In this document: positions 6,413 through 6,651 of the stretch, one piece after another | How the letters are laid out: each line of letters opens with the position of its first letter | Position numbering within the stretch: position 1 is the stretch's first letter | Assembly (NCBI GenBank): GCA_018263365.1 | Contig: JAANXI010000086.1 | Span: forward strand, 1-6,651 | DNA: 6,651 nucleotides | Reading direction: 5' to 3' | Source: Fidelibacterota bacterium | GTDB taxonomy: Bacteria; Fidelibacterota; JAANXI01 | Position numbers and translations under genes: made by a program | The notes under the pieces: generated by a model | Seen by the model: only the letters and a program-made list of their open reading frames with translations | Database searches by the model: none | What the model was told of the DNA's origin: nothing

Positions 6413-6556
6413 TTACTGTGTATCCGTCAGGTATTCCTTCAGATGCGTATATTCTTTCCGCAATCGCGACATTTTTACCGTGATACTTCCCAGATATAAA
6501 GCCAACAACCCCCAAATGATGGAGTACGCAGCCAGAACAAATCCGAAATTTTTCAT
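6413..6556 (-). CDS. ccmD: CcmD-like small membrane protein (47 aa)
   Basis: The product is a 47-residue protein with one membrane helix at about residues 6-28 (FVLAAYSIIWGLLALYLGS and following), then a basic, heptad-like cytoplasmic stretch (SRLRKEYTHLKEYL, 30-43). This AAYxxxW...LY...R...L layout is typical of CcmD. In the cytochrome c maturation pathway CcmD is a small partner of CcmC and of the CcmAB transporter that helps release haem-loaded CcmE. The ATG (6554-6556) has AGAGGA nine bases upstream and follows the previous stop by 21 bases, as expected inside an operon. The stop is TAA at 6413-6415. So short a protein cannot be assigned with certainty. Other one-helix proteins are possible, and the upstream gene is too truncated to confirm ccm context. 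Confidence 0.72.
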   Translation of the reverse strand: MKNFGFVLAAYSIIWGLLALYLGSITVKMSRLRKEYTHLKEYLTDTQ

Positions 6557-6577
6557 GCTATTTTATCCTCTGTTTCT

Positions 6578-6651
6578 TTAGTCGTTACGCTGTTCGCGCA
6601 ATTCATCGACCGCCAGTTCCGCATGGGTCGCCTGAACCCGTTTGATTAACA
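6578..6651 (-). CDS. C-terminal end of an upstream gene (possibly ccmC)
   Basis: The frame ending in TAA at 6578-6580 is open to the window edge and reads 23 codons, ending ELAVDELREQRND. This is a polar, charged helix that would suit the cytoplasmic tail of a membrane protein. A gene directly in front of ccmD is often ccmC, the haem-handling membrane protein, so that is a reasonable guess. The sequence alone does not identify it. Confidence 0.5.
   Translation of the reverse strand, partial: LIKRVQATHAELAVDELREQRND

Noticed and set aside
6312..6515. 67-codon minus-strand frame overlapping the ccmD-like gene
   Set aside because: It starts inside the CcmD-like gene in another frame, has no recognisable domain, and runs through the intergenic region and candidate promoter.
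1..6651. Mobile elements, CRISPR arrays, tRNA or rRNA genes, defence genes
   Set aside because: I found no repeat-spacer pattern, transposase, recombinase or structural RNA on reading either strand. Almost all of the window is explained by housekeeping genes.

Overview
The window looks like ordinary bacterial chromosome of roughly even base composition. Every gene I can support lies on the minus strand, so biological order runs from high to low coordinates. The cluster tilS-hpt-ftsH-folP is a widely shared bacterial neighbourhood. The archaeal-type (type II) GAPDH, the short CcmD-type protein and a possible Bacteroidetes-style promoter together suggest a member of the wider FCB group (Marinimicrobia, Calditrichota, KSB1 or Rhodothermia/Balneola-like). 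Several genes have clear Shine-Dalgarno sites, which is unlike core Bacteroidia. The phylum is an inference, not a reading.

Right edge (6413-6651): the last codons of an unidentified gene, followed 21 bases later by a 47-residue single-helix CcmD-like protein. This pair looks like the end of a cytochrome c maturation (ccm) operon. A 126-base gap (6287-6412) follows. It holds two small dyads, a 7-bp inverted repeat and a candidate promoter (TTTG, 19 bases, TACCTTTT).

Centre (371-6286): five closely packed genes that look like one operon. They are type II glyceraldehyde-3-phosphate dehydrogenase, a small glyoxalase II-like metallo-beta-lactamase-fold hydrolase, tilS (tRNA-Ile lysidine synthetase), hpt (hypoxanthine phosphoribosyltransferase) and ftsH (membrane AAA+ zinc protease). 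The junctions are 8, 30, -4 and 11 bases. tilS and hpt share an ATGA overlap.

Left edge (1-370): a strong intrinsic terminator at 301-331 closes the operon. Directly behind it, folP (dihydropteroate synthase) starts and runs off the window after 95 codons.

The operon combines central carbon metabolism, possible detoxification, tRNA decoding accuracy, purine salvage, membrane protein quality control and, past the terminator, folate synthesis. This is housekeeping content. I see no mobile element, CRISPR array, tRNA, rRNA or defence gene, and no clearly undescribed system. The points most worth a second look are the archaeal-type GAPDH, the structured region in front of it, and the terminator that almost touches the folP start.
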